Notes: generated from the letters alone by a model not told the origin. Shown: positions 16,134 through 24,983, counted from the stretch's first letter. The stretch: DNA of 64,000 nucleotides from CAWJMD01 sp963843835 (GCA_963843835.1 CAWJMD010000004.1:1-64000), one strand, 5' to 3'. Numbers and translations: made by a program.

Positions 16134-16177
16134 TAAGGTCAGGCTTACCTAAGCACAGTGAGGTAAGGATCACCTAA
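16134..16177 (-). promoter_or_regulatory. Tandem IdeR/DtxR-type iron boxes upstream of bfd-bfr
   Basis: Read on the minus strand, 16152-16134 is TTAGGTAAGCCTGACCTTA and 16177-16159 is TTAGGTGATCCTTACCTCA. Against the consensus TTAGGTTAGGCTAACCTAA these match 15 and 14 of 19 positions, including both outer halves. They lie directly upstream of the bfd start at 16101. IdeR with iron normally activates bacterioferritin and represses uptake genes; the direction of control here is inferred. Confidence 0.72.
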
Positions 16178-16295
16178 TCCAGGGTGGGCCCGGCGTACCC
16201 TGCGTGCTAGCGTCCGATGTCGATGCCACTTCAGGCAGACCCCGGACGAGACGCGCCGTACCCGGACCTGCACGACGACGCTCTAAGGAGTAGTC

Positions 16296-16556
16296 GTGTC
16301 CACGATCGTCCAGCTGTTCGGTGCAGCGCTCGTCCTCCTGGCCTTCGGCCTCGGCCAGCTCGGCGTCCTGCGTCCGACCTCCTGGCCCAGCCTGTGGCTC
16401 AACACCGTGGGTGCCGGCATCCTCGCCGTGCTCGCGTACCTCGAGTCGCAGTGGGGGTTCCTCGCCCTCGAGGCGACCTGGTCACTCGTCGCGGCGGGAG
16501 GTCTCGTTGCCCGGTTCCGGGCACCGGAAAACGTTCTGAGAGAGGACAATTCGTGA
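16296..16556 (+). CDS. Small three-helix membrane protein (CBU_0592-like)
   Basis: An 86-residue protein from GTG 16296 with AAGGAG about 6 nt upstream. It consists of three hydrophobic helices (VQLFGAALVLLAFGLGQLGV, WLNTVGAGILAVLAYLES, LEATWSLVAAGGLVARF) with a short acidic tail. This matches the small uncharacterised CBU_0592-type membrane family. Its stop overlaps the GTG of the following hydrolase, so they form an operon. Confidence 0.7.
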   Translation: MSTIVQLFGAALVLLAFGLGQLGVLRPTSWPSLWLNTVGAGILAVLAYLESQWGFLALEATWSLVAAGGLVARFRAPENVLREDNS

Positions 16557-17167
16557 TCACCACGACCGCGCGCCATCTCGTCGAGGGCCGACCGGTTCTC
16601 GTGGTCATCGACATCCAGGGCGGCGGGTCGCCCGACGCCGGGGAGACGTCGATCCCGTTCATGCCCGGCTACCAGGACGCGATGGACCGCGTGCCGGCCC
16701 TGGTCGAGAAGGCCAGAGAGTGCGGGGTCCCGGTCGTCTTCTTCCAGGAGGCGCACCGTCGCGACCTGGTCGACTTCGGTCGCGAGCTCGACGGTGCCGA
16801 GGGTGTCCACCTGATCGAGGGGGACCCCGGTACCGACATCGCTCAGAACCTCGGTGTGCGTCCTGACGACTACGTCATCCGCAAGCGTCGCTACTCGTGC
16901 TTCTTCGGCACCGAGCTGGAGATCCTGCTGAAGGGCCTTCGCGCCGACACGCTCCTGCTCGTCGGCGGCCACACCGACGTGTGCGTGCACTACACGTTCG
17001 TGGACGCGCACCAGCACGACTACTTCTGCCGTGTGGTCGAGGACTGCGTCGCGGGTTCGGACGTCGAGGCGCACGAGGCCTCGCTGCGCGCCATGGAGTA
17101 CCTCCAGACGGGAGCCCGTCGCACGTCCCAGGAGGTCGTCGACGCCTTCGAGGCGCTCCCGCGCTGA
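16553..17167 (+). CDS. Isochorismatase-family cysteine hydrolase
   Basis: A 204-residue protein from GTG 16553 (AGAGGA upstream), overlapping the preceding stop by 2 nt. The three catalytic positions of the family are visible: D20 in VLVVIDIQGG, the lysine in VIRKRRYSCFFGTEL, and the nucleophilic cysteine in GGHTDVCVHYTFVDA. The cis-peptide-forming region before the cysteine is conserved. Members hydrolyse amides or vinyl ethers (nicotinamide, N-carbamoylsarcosine, biuret, isochorismate); the substrate here is unknown. Coupling with a small membrane protein does not identify it. A perfect hairpin terminator follows 11 bp after the stop. Confidence 0.88.
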   Translation: MITTTARHLVEGRPVLVVIDIQGGGSPDAGETSIPFMPGYQDAMDRVPALVEKARECGVPVVFFQEAHRRDLVDFGRELDGAEGVHLIEGDPGTDIAQNLGVRPDDYVIRKRRYSCFFGTELEILLKGLRADTLLLVGGHTDVCVHYTFVDAHQHDYFCRVVEDCVAGSDVEAHEASLRAMEYLQTGARRTSQEVVDAFEALPR

Positions 17168-18230
17168 CCGCGAGACGGGAGAAGTGGGGCAGCGCGGTGA
17201 CGTCGCTGCCCCACTTCTCCGGTCCGGTGCCGGCTACGGGCGTGTACGTCACGCCGTCCGCGACCTCGACGACCTGCTCGCGGGTCAAGGCCTGTGGAGC
17301 CTGGACGGAGTAGCGCTGTCCCTGCGGCGTGAGCGCGACCAGCACCCAGCCCTCGCCGGTGCGGCCCACCTGGGCCTGCCTGCCGTGCACCTGGGCCGTG
17401 GTCACGTCGGTCGCACCGTAGGAGCCTGCGAGGTCCGGGTCCGGGTCCCCCACGAGGCTCACCGTCAGGTCGTCGCCCGACGGGTCCCCGCCCGGGGTGA
17501 ACCGCACCACCCGGTCCTCCTTGTAGGCGGCGACGAGCCAGCCCTCCGGAGCCACGGTGAGGGCTAGGCGCGCCTGCTGGGGAACGGCTCGCAGGGACTC
17601 CGCGAACGACTCGACGCTGGCGGCGTCGGCGTAGGAGCCGCTCCCGCCCACCCGGGTCCAGTCGCCGTCCTCCTCCTGCCAGAGGACCGCCACGGTCGCG
17701 AAGCCCGCGGTCGTGCCGTCACGGGCCGTCGCCGAGTACAGCCGGCCCGGGCGTCCGGCGACGGCGACGGTGGCGGCGTCGCCCGGGACGTCCCAGAAGC
17801 CGACGCTGTCGACGCCCGTCGTGACTGTCAGGCCGTCACGTGCGGTGCCGTACTGAGCGCGCATGACGCCGGAGTCCATCTCGAAGACGGGGCGCCCGAG
17901 GCCGTCCGGGACCCGGTCGGGGCTGAGCGGGAAGGTGAGCGGGTCGACGGCAGCCAGCGCGACCGCATCCGAACCGTCGAGGTGCAGCAGGGACGGCGTG
18001 ACGACGGCGGTGGCGGCGGCGACGCAGGCGGCGACCAGCCCGACGGCGATCCGGCGCCGGCGGCCAGGACGCCCCGGCGCGAGAGGGGTCACGGCGACTG
18101 CCCGAAGGTCGCGCGTGCCGCCCGTCCGGTCGATCTCGTCGACCAGCGCGGTGCGTGCTCGGGCGAGGACGTCGTCGTGGAGCGGGGTAGCGGCGGGGCC
18201 GTGGGTGTCGAGCAGGTCGAGGTCGTTCAT
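16875..18230 (-). CDS. Membrane-anchored partner of the ECF sigma factor (CU044_5270-like), with antisense C-terminal read-through
   Basis: It starts at ATG 18230 with GGGAG upstream and overlaps the sigma gene stop by 4 nt (ATGA). Residues 1-55 are cytoplasmic, 58-78 (IAVGLVAACVAAATAVVTPS) form one transmembrane helix, and the rest is extracytoplasmic (AVDPLTFPLSPDRVPDGLG onward). This layout is common for proteins encoded with ECF sigma factors and suggests a signal-sensing or anti-sigma role, although no zinc motif is present. The frame does not stop at the natural end near 17220. It runs through the hairpin and 293 bp antisense to the isochorismatase-like gene, with arginine-rich, non-biological-looking sequence. 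The true product probably ends near residue 340; a frameshift near the end is possible. Confidence 0.68.
   Translation of the reverse strand: MNDLDLLDTHGPAATPLHDDVLARARTALVDEIDRTGGTRDLRAVAVTPLAPGRPGRRRRIAVGLVAACVAAATAVVTPSLLHLDGSDAVALAAVDPLTFPLSPDRVPDGLGRPVFEMDSGVMRAQYGTARDGLTVTTGVDSVGFWDVPGDAATVAVAGRPGRLYSATARDGTTAGFATVAVLWQEEDGDWTRVGGSGSYADAASVESFAESLRAVPQQARLALTVAPEGWLVAAYKEDRVVRFTPGGDPSGDDLTVSLVGDPDPDLAGSYGATDVTTAQVHGRQAQVGRTGEGWVLVALTPQGQRYSVQAPQALTREQVVEVADGVTYTPVAGTGPEKWGSDVTALPHFSRLAVSAGAPRRRRRPPGTCDGLPSGGTPWRAARPRAPRRPNPRRSPRPHGRSSRAGARPRTCSARTRRCGRRRAGACRREGPSAGSPARCRRSTSSDACG
17178..17220. terminator. Bidirectional hairpin terminator
   Basis: GGAGAAGTGGGGCAGC (17178-17193) and its exact complement (17205-17220) form a perfect 16-bp stem with an 11-nt loop between convergent genes. 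There is no long U tract, as is usual in high-GC actinobacteria. It ends the hydrolase transcript and, on the minus strand, lies at the expected end of the sigma-partner gene. Confidence 0.8.
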
Positions 18231-18856
18231 CGGGACTCCCGGTGGGGTGCGGTCGTGGTGAGGTGTGCCAGGCGCTCGGTGAGCTGTCGGCGGGCCCGGT
18301 GCAGACGCGACCGGACGGTGCCCAGGGGGATCCCCAGCGCCGATGCCACCTCGGCGTGGCTGAGGTGGCCCCAGGCGAGCAGGAGCAGGACGTCGCGGTC
18401 GCGGGCGTCCAGGTCGGCGAGGGCTGCGGCGAGCAGCGGGCGCATGCGCTCCGCGTCCACCCGGTCGACGGCGAGGTCCAGCTCCTCGGCGGATCCGAGG
18501 CCGGCGGGAGACCTGCTCGCGGAGGACCGCGCGAGCCCGCGGTACCTGACCACCTCGTCGCGCCGGTGCCGGAGCACGAGGTTCGCGGCGATGCCGTACA
18601 GCCACGGGCGCACGTCGACCCGGTCGGGGCGGTACTCGCCCCGCTTGCGGAACGCGGTCAGGAAGGTCTCGCTGAGCAGGTCGTCGGCCACCGCCCCCAC
18701 CCGTCGGCTGAGGTAGCCGTGGATCGCGGGGGCGTGCCGGTCGAAGATCGCGGCGAACGCCTCAGGACGGTGCAGGGACTCCCGCACGAGGTCGTGGTCG
18801 GTGTCGGCCCCCGGCGGTGCGTCGGGGGAGGTCGGTGCATCTCGGATCGCTCTCAC
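18227..18856 (-). CDS. ECF RNA polymerase sigma factor
   Basis: A 209-residue sigma-70 family protein starting at GTG 18856. Region 2 is PEAFAAIFDRHAPAIHGYLS with the core-binding DDLLSETFLTAFRKR and the -10 recognition part DVRPWLYGIAANLVLRHRR. Region 4 is LADLDARDRDVLLLLAWGHL with the helix-turn-helix SHAEVASALGIPLGTVRSRL. It lacks regions 1 and 3, as ECF factors do. The next gene overlaps by 4 nt and encodes a single-pass membrane protein, the typical sigma/regulator pair. Target genes are unknown. Confidence 0.9.
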   Translation of the reverse strand: MRAIRDAPTSPDAPPGADTDHDLVRESLHRPEAFAAIFDRHAPAIHGYLSRRVGAVADDLLSETFLTAFRKRGEYRPDRVDVRPWLYGIAANLVLRHRRDEVVRYRGLARSSASRSPAGLGSAEELDLAVDRVDAERMRPLLAAALADLDARDRDVLLLLAWGHLSHAEVASALGIPLGTVRSRLHRARRQLTERLAHLTTTAPHRESR

Positions 18857-19187
18857 ATCCCCCTATCGCGCTCCGCGCCGATCGCGTTCACGCCGCGCTC
18901 CCGGCGGCAGCCGTCGTCAGCATGCCCGGCGACTGCGCGCAGGCCACCCGCGGGAGGCTTCGTCGTCGATCCGGCACCTCGCCGAACGATCTCCGGCCTC
19001 TGGGAGGACACGTGTCGGTCTCATCTCGATAACGCCCCCTACTACCTCCTTGCGTCACCTGTCCCACTGGTGTTCGGTGAGGCTCGACCCAGGCACGTCC
19101 GGCACGGGCAGCAACCCTGCCCGTGCTGCCCGCGGCCGTCAGGCACCACATGCGGGCAGTGCCCCCAACCCGAGGAGGAACCTCACC
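18857..19187. other. Divergent upstream region of the sigma factor and ABC transporter operons
   Basis: About 330 bp with no supported gene. It must hold the promoter of the ABC operon starting at 19188 and that of the divergent sigma gene. An arginine-rich frame continuous with the binding-protein gene crosses it, but the lipoprotein signal sequence shows translation starts at 19188. No riboswitch-like structure was recognised. Confidence 0.5.
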
Positions 19188-20903
19188 TTGAGCACATCGC
19201 GCAAGGGCGCCAAGATCCTGGCGCTGCTGGCCGGCGGCTCGATCGCCCTGGCCGCCTGCAGCACCGGCGGTAGCACCCCGGAAGAGTCCGACAGTGCTCC
19301 GGCGACGGAGACCAAGGACATCACCATCACCGTGGCGCACGAACAGGAGTTCAACGCCTACAACAACGGCACGGGCACCGACAACGCGGTGAAGAACACC
19401 GTGGTGCTCAACCAGGTCCTCCGTGGCTTCTACCTGTTCGGCGCTGACGGTTCCGTCACCCCGGACACGGAGTTCGGCACGTACGAGAAGACCAGTGACG
19501 ACCCGCTGACCGTCGACTACAAGATCAACCCCGACGCGAAGTGGTCGGACGGCGACCCGATCGACTGCGACGACGTGATGCTGCTCTGGGCCTCCAACTC
19601 GGGCGCCTACGACGAGGGCGACACCGTCCTCTTCGACACGGCGGGCACCACCGGCTACGACCAGATGAAGAAGCCCGACTGCGCCGACGGCGACAAGGAC
19701 TTCACCATCGAGTACGAGACCCCCTTCGCCGACTGGGTCGCGGGCATCGGCTCGTTCCTTCCCGCGCACATCGCCGAGAAGCAGGCCGGGGTCGAGGACA
19801 TCATCGAGGCCGTCAAGAACGACGACACGGCCGCCATGGCCAAGGTCGCCGAGTTCTGGAACAACGGCTGGCGCTTCGACCCGGGCGCGATCGACGAGAC
19901 CATCACCCCCTCCGCCGGGCCGTACAGCCTGGGCGCGTGGGAGCCGGGCCAGTCGATCACCCTGACCGCCAACCCCGAGTGGTGGGGCACCCCGGCGGTG
20001 GCCAAGAACGTGGTCATCCGCTTCATCGAGCAGGAGGCGCAGGCGCAGGCCCTGCAGAACGGCGACATCCAGATCGCCGAGCCGCAGCCGAACCCCGACG
20101 TGATCGCCCAGCTGACCGCGGTCGGCGACCAGATCACGGTGGAGCAGGGTGACGAGTTCACCTACGAGCACTTCGACTTCAACTTCGAGACGGTCATGAA
20201 GGACCCGAACCTTCGCAAGGCGTTCGCTCTGTGCGCCCCGCGTGACCAGATCGTCGAGAACCTGATCAAGCCGGTCAACGCCAACGCCGAGGTCGTGGAG
20301 TCGCGGTTCTACCTGCCGTTCCAGCCCCAGTACGCGGACGTGGCCAGCGCGATCCAGAACGGCGAGTACGACACGCCGGACATCGCGGCCGCCAAGGCTC
20401 TGATCGACGCTGCCGGCGCCGCCGGCACCGAGGTCCGGATCGGTTACCAGACCCCGAACCAGCGCCGTACCAACGAGGTCGACCTGGTCCGCGCGTCCTG
20501 CGAGCAGGCCGGGTTCAAGATCACCGACGCCGGTCAGGCCGACTTCTTCGAGGCGGGTCTGTCGGGCGGTAACTTCGACGTGGCGCTGTTCGCCTGGGCG
20601 GGTTCCCCGCTGGTCTCCGGCAACAGCTCGACCTACGTCACCGGTGGCGGCAACAACAACGGCAAGTACTCCAACACCGAGGTCGACGGGCTCCTGACCG
20701 AGCTCAACACCACGACGGACCAGGACAAGCAGGTCGAGCTCATCAAGCAGATCGAGACGATCCTGTGGAGCGACCTGGCGACGGTCCCGATCTTCGCCTT
20801 CCCGGGTGTCGTGGCCTACGAGAACAACGTGGAGAACGTCACGTTCCAGCCTTCCCAGACCCAGGTCACCTGGAACATGGAGAAGTGGGACGTCAAGTCC
20901 TGA
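19188..20903 (+). CDS. ABC transporter substrate-binding lipoprotein, family 5 (oligopeptide/dipeptide type)
   Basis: A 571-residue lipoprotein starting at TTG 19188 with GAGGAGGA upstream. The signal peptide ILALLAGGSIALAAC ends in a lipobox with the modified cysteine at C24, followed by a serine/threonine/glycine linker. The family-5 signature region FGTYEKTSDDPLTVDYKINP with AKWSDGDPIDCDDV is clear, and the C-terminal lobe includes the WSDLATVPIFAFPGV end typical of OppA/DppA. It captures peptides or similar solutes outside the membrane for the permeases encoded downstream. A hairpin after this gene probably keeps its transcript more abundant than the rest of the operon. Confidence 0.92.
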   Translation: MSTSRKGAKILALLAGGSIALAACSTGGSTPEESDSAPATETKDITITVAHEQEFNAYNNGTGTDNAVKNTVVLNQVLRGFYLFGADGSVTPDTEFGTYEKTSDDPLTVDYKINPDAKWSDGDPIDCDDVMLLWASNSGAYDEGDTVLFDTAGTTGYDQMKKPDCADGDKDFTIEYETPFADWVAGIGSFLPAHIAEKQAGVEDIIEAVKNDDTAAMAKVAEFWNNGWRFDPGAIDETITPSAGPYSLGAWEPGQSITLTANPEWWGTPAVAKNVVIRFIEQEAQAQALQNGDIQIAEPQPNPDVIAQLTAVGDQITVEQGDEFTYEHFDFNFETVMKDPNLRKAFALCAPRDQIVENLIKPVNANAEVVESRFYLPFQPQYADVASAIQNGEYDTPDIAAAKALIDAAGAAGTEVRIGYQTPNQRRTNEVDLVRASCEQAGFKITDAGQADFFEAGLSGGNFDVALFAWAGSPLVSGNSSTYVTGGGNNNGKYSNTEVDGLLTELNTTTDQDKQVELIKQIETILWSDLATVPIFAFPGVVAYENNVENVTFQPSQTQVTWNMEKWDVKS

Positions 20904-20962
20904 CGGACACCGTTCGCCATCCGGGGCGCGCTGACCGCTAGCCGGACAGCACGCCTCGGGGA

Positions 20963-20990
20963 GGGGTCGGGAGCCTTGGCTCCCGGCCCC
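20963..20990 (+). terminator. Intra-operon hairpin after the binding-protein gene
   Basis: GGGGTCGGGAGCC (20963-20975) pairs with GGCTCCCGGCCCC (20978-20990), one G-T wobble in 13 pairs, with a tiny loop. It lies between the binding-protein gene and the permease genes, so it may act as a partial terminator or 3' stabiliser. Confidence 0.6.
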
Positions 20991-21164
20991 TTCTCGCGAG
21001 CGACCACATCGTGACCCGCCCGATCGGTCGGTTACTGTGTCGCCGCGCCGAACCGCGCACTAGTGTCATCCCGCGATCACGCACGAAGGTGTGCGAGATT
21101 CCGACAGCCCCCGTCGCTCCGATCAGGGCCGCACCCGGCCCCGAGAGATCCCGAGAGGTGAGAC

Positions 21165-22694
21165 GTGCTCGTCTTCATCATCCGCCGGCTGATCGTGTCG
21201 GTCTTCGTCCTCCTCGCAGCCACCCTGATCGTCTACGTGCTGACGGCGAACTCGGGTGACCCGATCTTCGACCTGCGCGAGGACCGCACGCCGAGCCGCG
21301 ACGCGAAGATCGCCCAGCGTCGGGAGAACCTCCAGCTCGACACGCCCGTGCCCCTGCGCTACCTGGGCTGGCTGAAGGGCATCGGCGGGTGCGTGCTGCC
21401 GATCACCAAGTGCGACCTCGGGACCAACCGCATCGGCCAGAGCGTGAACTCGCTGCTCGGGCTCGCGTTCGCCTCGACGATGCGGCTCGTCGTCACCGCC
21501 GCCATCGTGGCCATCATCCTCGGCATCGCCGTCGGCATCATCTCGGCGCTGCGCCAGTACAGCGGCTTCGACTACACGATCACCTTCGCGTCGTTCCTCT
21601 TCTTCTCCCTCCCGTCCTTCTGGGTGGCGGTGCTGCTCAAGCAGTACGGCGCGATCAAGTTCAACGACTGGCTGGGTGACCCCGTGATCGCCCCGCTGGT
21701 CGTGGTGGCGCTCGCGGTGCTGTCGGGGCTGTTCTGGATGGCGGTCATCGGGGGCAAGCTCATGCGCCGGCTGATCGTGTTCGGGTCCGCGACGCTCGCC
21801 ACGGCCGCCGTCCTGGCGTACCTGTCGATCACCCGCTGGTTCGAGACCCCGGGGCTCGGTCTCGGCATGATCCTCGTGAGCTCGCTGGCGATCGCCGTCG
21901 GCGTCACCGTGCTCGTGTCCGGCCTGAGCAAGCGCCGGGTGCTCTACGCGTCGCTCCTGGCCGCGGTGGGCGCGACCATCAGCTACGTCGCCACCGGCCC
22001 GGTGCTGATCAACCCCAACTGGTGGATCATCCTGGGGCTCGTCGCCATGACGATCGCCGTCTGCGCGGCCATCGGCTACGCGGTCGGTGACATCGAGCGG
22101 TCCGCCGCGATCCGTGCCGCCGTCCTGACCGGCGTGCTTTCGGCCATGCTGATCTTCGCCGACAAGGTGATGTCGGAGCTGCCGCGGTACAGCAGCCGGG
22201 TGAGCGGTCGCGTCGTGTCCACGATCGGCTCGGACACCCCGAACTTCAGCGGTGACTTCTGGCAGATCTTCATCGACAAGCAGACCCACCTGGTCCTGCC
22301 GACCCTCGCCCTGATCCTCATCTCGTTCGCCACCTACACCCGCTACACGCGGTCGAGCATGCTCGAGGTGATGAACCAAGACTACGTCCGCACCGCTCGC
22401 TCCAAGGGCCTGACCGAGCGCACCGTGGTGATGCGGCACGCCTTCCGCAACGCGCTGATCCCGGTGACGACCCTGATGGCCTTCGACTTCGCCGGCATCG
22501 TCGGCGGGGCGATCATCACCGAGAAGGTGTTCGGCTGGAAGGGCATGGGCAGCCTCTTCAACGAGGGCCTGCGGACGGTCGACCCGAACCCGGTGATGGC
22601 CTTCTTCATCGTGACCGGCGGGGCGATCGTCGTCTTCAACATGATCGCCGACATCATGTACGCCTACCTGGACCCGCGGATCCGGCTGTCGTGA
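21165..22694 (+). CDS. ABC transporter permease, DppB/OppB type, with a large extra membrane insertion
   Basis: A 509-residue permease starting at GTG 21165 (GAGAGGTGA upstream). The N-terminal helix LVFIIRRLIVSVFVLLAATL is typical of DppB. The ATPase-contact EAA loop is at about 402-432 (NQDYVRTARSKGLTERTVVM, then RHAFRNALIP), followed by the final helices. DppB proteins usually have about 310-340 residues. Here roughly 170 extra residues (about 180-350) add around five or six hydrophobic helices between the usual third helix and the EAA region, for example APLVVVALAVLSGLFWMAV and LGMILVSSLAIAVGVTVLVS. It pairs with the permease at 22765 to form the channel. The role of the insertion is unknown. 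Confidence 0.88.
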   Translation: MLVFIIRRLIVSVFVLLAATLIVYVLTANSGDPIFDLREDRTPSRDAKIAQRRENLQLDTPVPLRYLGWLKGIGGCVLPITKCDLGTNRIGQSVNSLLGLAFASTMRLVVTAAIVAIILGIAVGIISALRQYSGFDYTITFASFLFFSLPSFWVAVLLKQYGAIKFNDWLGDPVIAPLVVVALAVLSGLFWMAVIGGKLMRRLIVFGSATLATAAVLAYLSITRWFETPGLGLGMILVSSLAIAVGVTVLVSGLSKRRVLYASLLAAVGATISYVATGPVLINPNWWIILGLVAMTIAVCAAIGYAVGDIERSAAIRAAVLTGVLSAMLIFADKVMSELPRYSSRVSGRVVSTIGSDTPNFSGDFWQIFIDKQTHLVLPTLALILISFATYTRYTRSSMLEVMNQDYVRTARSKGLTERTVVMRHAFRNALIPVTTLMAFDFAGIVGGAIITEKVFGWKGMGSLFNEGLRTVDPNPVMAFFIVTGGAIVVFNMIADIMYAYLDPRIRLS

Positions 22695-22764
22695 CCCCGG
22701 TTGGCCCTCCCGACGCGCGCGAGGGTGATGGAATGCAGGTGCGGTACCGACGAGGACGGGACTG

Positions 22765-23841
22765 ATGACCCAGACACCACCAGAGGGACCCACCCCCGCA
22801 AAGGGTGACCCGCAGATCAAGACCGAGGGGCAGGAGCCGTTCGACACCGACTCCTCCGAGGAGACCGGCTCGGACCAGCGCCAGCCGACGGACACGTCGA
22901 CGACGGCCCAGGGCATGACGATCAAGGCCCGCAGCCAGGGTGAGCTCGTCCGTCTGCGCTTCTTCCGTCACCGCGGTGCGCTCGCCGGCATGGCCGTGCT
23001 GGTGTTCGTGATCCTGCTGGCCTTCACGTCCATCGGGTACGCCGGTCTCCCGGGCTGGTGGGGCAAGACCTACACGGCCACCGCGAGCGTGATCAACGGG
23101 GGCCGTCCCACGCTCGACGTGATCCCGTGGCTCGACGGGGACTTCCTGAGCATCGGGGAGAACCCCTTCGGGCAGGACAACGTCGGCAAGGACTACTTCG
23201 CTCTGACGATGCGCGGGGCGCAGATCTCGATCATCATCGCGTTCGTCGTCGGCTTCGTGTCCACCACCGTGGGCACCGTCGTCGGTGCCGTCTCCGGCTA
23301 CTTCCGGGGCTGGATCGAGTCCGTGCTGATGCGGTTCACCGACGTCATGATCACCATCCCCGTGCTGGTGATCGCCGCCGTGCTCGGGCGCAAGTTCGGC
23401 GAGTTCGGCGTGATCCCGCTCGCCATCGTCCTCGGCCTGGTGACGTGGACGGGTCTGGCCCGCCTGGTCCGTGGTGAGTTCCTGTCGCTGCGCGAGAAGG
23501 AGTTCGTCGAGGCGGCTCAGGCGATGGGAGCCAGCAGCGCGCGGATCATCTTCCGGCACATCCTGCCCAACGTGCTCGGCATCATCATCGTGTCGGCCAC
23601 CCTGGCGATCGCGTCGGCGATCCTGCTCGAGACGGCCCTGAGCTTCCTCGGCTTCGGCGTCAAGCCGCCGGACACCTCGCTCGGTGCGCTGATCAGCGAG
23701 TACCAGAGCGCGTTCCTGACGCGACCCTGGCTCTTCTGGTGGCCGGGCCTGTTCATCATCGCCATCGCACTCGCCGTCAACTTCATCGGTGACGGCCTGC
23801 GAGATGCCTACGATCCGCGACAGACGAGGGTGCGTGCCTGA
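22765..23841 (+). CDS. ABC transporter permease, DppC/OppC type
   Basis: A 358-residue inner-membrane permease. An unusual acidic, threonine-rich cytoplasmic N-terminus of about 50 residues precedes the OppC N-terminal segment (QGELVRLRFFRHRGALAGMA) and first helix. The EAA loop reads EFLSLREKEFVEAAQAMGAS, then IIFRHILPN, and the C-terminus DGLRDAYDPRQTR is typical. It dimerises with the DppB-type subunit. Its stop overlaps the next gene start (TGATG-type junction at 23839-23843), showing translational coupling. Confidence 0.92.
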   Translation: MTQTPPEGPTPAKGDPQIKTEGQEPFDTDSSEETGSDQRQPTDTSTTAQGMTIKARSQGELVRLRFFRHRGALAGMAVLVFVILLAFTSIGYAGLPGWWGKTYTATASVINGGRPTLDVIPWLDGDFLSIGENPFGQDNVGKDYFALTMRGAQISIIIAFVVGFVSTTVGTVVGAVSGYFRGWIESVLMRFTDVMITIPVLVIAAVLGRKFGEFGVIPLAIVLGLVTWTGLARLVRGEFLSLREKEFVEAAQAMGASSARIIFRHILPNVLGIIIVSATLAIASAILLETALSFLGFGVKPPDTSLGALISEYQSAFLTRPWLFWWPGLFIIAIALAVNFIGDGLRDAYDPRQTRVRA

Positions 23842-24983
23842 TGACCGAGCTTCCCACCCCCCAGGGCGGCGAGACCCCGCCCACCACTGCCGCCGTCGCG
23901 GCCCAGCAGGCGATGCACGCGACCCACGGCTGGGGCACCGGCGCCGAGGCGCCGGTGCAGGGCGAGGAGATCCTGCGCGTCGAGGACCTCACCGTCGGCT
24001 TCCCGACAGAGGACGGTGTCGTGCAGGCCGTGCGCGGCGTGAGCTACTCGCTGCGCGAGCGCGAGGTGCTCGGCATCGTGGGCGAGTCCGGCTCGGGCAA
24101 GTCCGTGTCCTCGATGGCCGTGATGGGCCTGCTCCCGCCGTCCGCCCGCATCACGGGATCCATCGAGTACCGGGGCAAGGACGTCCTGACGATGTCGGCC
24201 AAGGAGCAGCGCGGTCTGAGGGGTCGCAAGATCGCGATGATCTTCCAGGACCCGATGACGGCGCTGAACCCCGTCTACTCCATCGGCGACCAGCTTGCCG
24301 AGGCCGTGCGGTCCCACGAGTCCGTCTCGCGCTCGGTGGCGATGAAGCGCGCCGAGGAGATGCTCGACCTCGTCGGCATCCCGCAGCCCTCGCAGCGCAT
24401 CAAGAACTACCCGCACGAGTTCTCCGGTGGTATGCGGCAGCGCGCGATGATCGCCATGGCAGTCATCAACAACCCGGACATCATCATCGCCGACGAGCCG
24501 ACCACGGCCCTGGACGTGACGGTGCAGGCGCAGATCCTCGAGAAGCTGATCGAGGTCAAGGACGCCGTGAACGCGGCCATCATCCTCATCACGCACGACC
24601 TCGGCGTGGTCGCCGGCATGGCGCACCGCGTGCTCGTGATGTACGCGGGTCGGCCGGTCGAGATCGGCGGCACCGACGACGTGTTCTACCGTCCTCGGAT
24701 GCCCTACACCGCTGGGCTGCTGGGCTCGATGCCGAGCCTGGACGGCAAGGACTCGCGGCTCCGGCCGATCGCGGGGGCGCCGCCGTCGCTGATCAACATG
24801 CCGAAGGGCTGCCCCTTCAACCCACGGTGCCCGCTGTCGACGTCCGTGTGCACCGACAAGGAACCGCAGCTGACCCTCACCGACGACCACGACCACTACG
24901 CCGCCTGTCACCACTGGCAGCAGATGGCCGAGGTCGACGACCCGACCGCCTTCTTCCGCGCTGAGAGCGAGGTGACTCGGTGA
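23841..24983 (+). CDS. ABC transporter ATP-binding protein, DppD/OppD type
   Basis: A 380-residue ATPase with Walker A GESGSGKS, Q-loop MIFQDPMTALNP, signature FSGGMRQRAMIAMAV, Walker B IIIADEPTTALD and the switch histidine in LITHDLGVVAG. The C-terminal oligopeptide-transporter extension holds a cysteine cluster (GCPFNPRCPLSTSVC), which in relatives binds an iron-sulfur cluster. It powers the importer together with the following ATPase. It overlaps the genes on both sides by a few bases. Confidence 0.94.
   Translation: MTELPTPQGGETPPTTAAVAAQQAMHATHGWGTGAEAPVQGEEILRVEDLTVGFPTEDGVVQAVRGVSYSLREREVLGIVGESGSGKSVSSMAVMGLLPPSARITGSIEYRGKDVLTMSAKEQRGLRGRKIAMIFQDPMTALNPVYSIGDQLAEAVRSHESVSRSVAMKRAEEMLDLVGIPQPSQRIKNYPHEFSGGMRQRAMIAMAVINNPDIIIADEPTTALDVTVQAQILEKLIEVKDAVNAAIILITHDLGVVAGMAHRVLVMYAGRPVEIGGTDDVFYRPRMPYTAGLLGSMPSLDGKDSRLRPIAGAPPSLINMPKGCPFNPRCPLSTSVCTDKEPQLTLTDDHDHYAACHHWQQMAEVDDPTAFFRAESEVTR

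Noticed and set aside
19188..20903. Nickel-specific assignment of the ABC transporter
   Set aside because: Family-5 binding proteins cover peptides, nickel and sugars; no metal-site residues support nickel.
21123..22925. 600-residue minus-strand frame rich in D, H, R and G
   Set aside because: Exactly opposite the ABC permease; typical high-GC antisense frame with no domain.
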